Positions 63,524 through 64,000 of a stretch of 64,000 bases of DNA are shown here, piece after piece. This stretch comes from Streptomyces sp. 150FB (lineage in GTDB: Bacteria > Actinomycetota > Actinomycetes > Streptomycetales > Streptomycetaceae), in NCBI RefSeq assembly GCF_000818195.1, contig NZ_JTHL01000001.1, forward strand, positions 121,127-185,126. Direction: 5' to 3'. The stretch's first letter is position 1; each line of letters begins with the position of its first letter. The translations under genes were made by a program, and so were the position numbers. Below the pieces are notes generated by a model. The model ran no database searches and was not told the origin of the DNA. It worked only from the letters and a program-made list of their open reading frames with translations.

Positions 63524-64000
63524 TCAGACGTGCGTACGGCCGATCGGTACGATCAGCGGCCCGCCGCCCACCGGGGTGTCGATCACCTCGGCGCGCAGCC
63601 CGAACGCCCGGTGCAGCAGCTCAGGGGTGATCACGTCACGCGGATGTCCCTGCTCCAGGATCGACCCGTCCCTCATCACAATGAGGTTGTCGCTGTAACG
63701 CGCCGCCAGATTGAGGTCGTGCAGCACCATGACCACGGTGCATCCCGCCTCGTGCAGGTCGTCCACCAGGTCGAGTACGTCGATCGCGTGCGCCAGGTCC
63801 AGGTAGGTGGTCGGCTCGTCCAGCAGCAGCAGGTCGGTGCCCTGAGCCAGGGTCATCGAGATCCAGACGCGCTGTCGCTGCCCGCCGGACAGCGAGTCCA
63901 CCGGCCGGTCGGCCAGTTCGGACACCCCGGTCATGGCCAGCGCGCGCTCCACGACGTCGGCGTCGTCCGACGACCACTGCCGTAGCCAACTCTGGTGCGG
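63524..64000 (-). CDS. cchE: ferric-siderophore import ATPase (CchE-like), 5' end cut
   Basis: The C-terminal 158 residues of an iron-siderophore ABC transporter ATPase are in the window. The signature [17 protein letters not shown], Walker B LLLLDEPTTYLDLAHAIDVL and switch His in VMVLHDLNLAARYSD are intact, and the family Y-L-D-L motif after the Walker B marks the FecE/FepC group. The Walker A part and start lie beyond base 64000. It energises uptake of the ferric siderophore captured by CchF. Confidence 0.92.
   Translation of the reverse strand, partial: PHQSWLRQWSSDDADVVERALAMTGVSELADRPVDSLSGGQRQRVWISMTLAQGTDLLLLDEPTTYLDLAHAIDVLDLVDDLHEAGCTVVMVLHDLNLAARYSDNLIVMRDGSILEQGHPRDVITPELLHRAFGLRAEVIDTPVGGGPLIVPIGRTHV

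Noticed and set aside
1..64000. tRNA or rRNA genes
   Set aside because: I saw no cloverleaf-like or rRNA sequence on either strand; a covariance scan would be needed to be certain.

Overview
The window is high-GC DNA with strong third-position GC bias, GTG and TTG starts, purine-rich ribosome sites, lipoprotein and Tat signals, F420-type enzymes and iron boxes of the DmdR1/IdeR type. All of this points to a Streptomyces. The mix of redox operons, orphan regulators and many decayed genes is typical of an accessory chromosomal region.

Bases 1-10100 are a gene graveyard with a few live genes. They hold the N-terminus of a lipoprotein, the C-terminal relict of a KamA-type radical SAM aminomutase, a divergent APH-fold kinase, a DUF4291 protein, two hypothetical proteins, a GNAT, a frameshifted methyltransferase, a small Cys-pair protein, the tail of an MFS transporter, a secreted three-repeat ricin-B lectin, a transposase scrap and a YceI protein. 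Bases 10300-14970 hold a TPP riboswitch plus terminator-like hairpin upstream of a short-chain dehydrogenase with no thiamine link, a 9-copy 7-bp repeat, a Tat-exported PI-phospholipase C, a lipoprotein and a PPOX-fold enzyme.

Bases 15189-18881 are a three-subunit molybdenum aldehyde/xanthine oxidoreductase operon (PaoABC/YagTSR type). Bases 18908-23795 are a TetR-flanked block with an NAD(P)-binding reductase, an MDR oxidoreductase, an SDR and three SnoaL/NTF2-fold proteins, two of which are duplicates. Bases 24907-29783 are a hydroxyquinol-type aromatic pathway: an AraC regulator, a maleylacetate reductase/hydroxyquinol dioxygenase fusion and a flavin monooxygenase. Next come a DGPF (YCII) protein with an ECF42-type sigma factor, a PAS-GAF-SpoIIE phosphatase, a methyltransferase, a DUF4331 protein, a secreted GH92 mannosidase with a LacI-type operator, a PadR/GDSL/NTF2 divergon and a TetR/small-multidrug-exporter/CPBP protease divergon.

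Bases 43840-64000 are most of a coelichelin-type siderophore locus. The order MbtH (cchK), esterase (cchJ), ABC exporter half (cchI), trimodular NRPS (cchH), ABC exporter half (cchG), siderophore-binding lipoprotein (cchF) and ATPase (cchE, cut by the window end) matches the Streptomyces coelicolor cch cluster. The three adenylation codes I read correspond to formyl-hydroxy-ornithine, threonine and hydroxy-ornithine. The permeases, the ornithine monooxygenase and the formyltransferase are expected beyond base 64000. Four iron boxes cover the locus. One of them drives a GNAT resembling the catalytic domain of N-acetylglutamate synthase, which could feed ornithine to the siderophore. A metal amidohydrolase of the formamide-deformylase type sits in the MbtH transcription unit.
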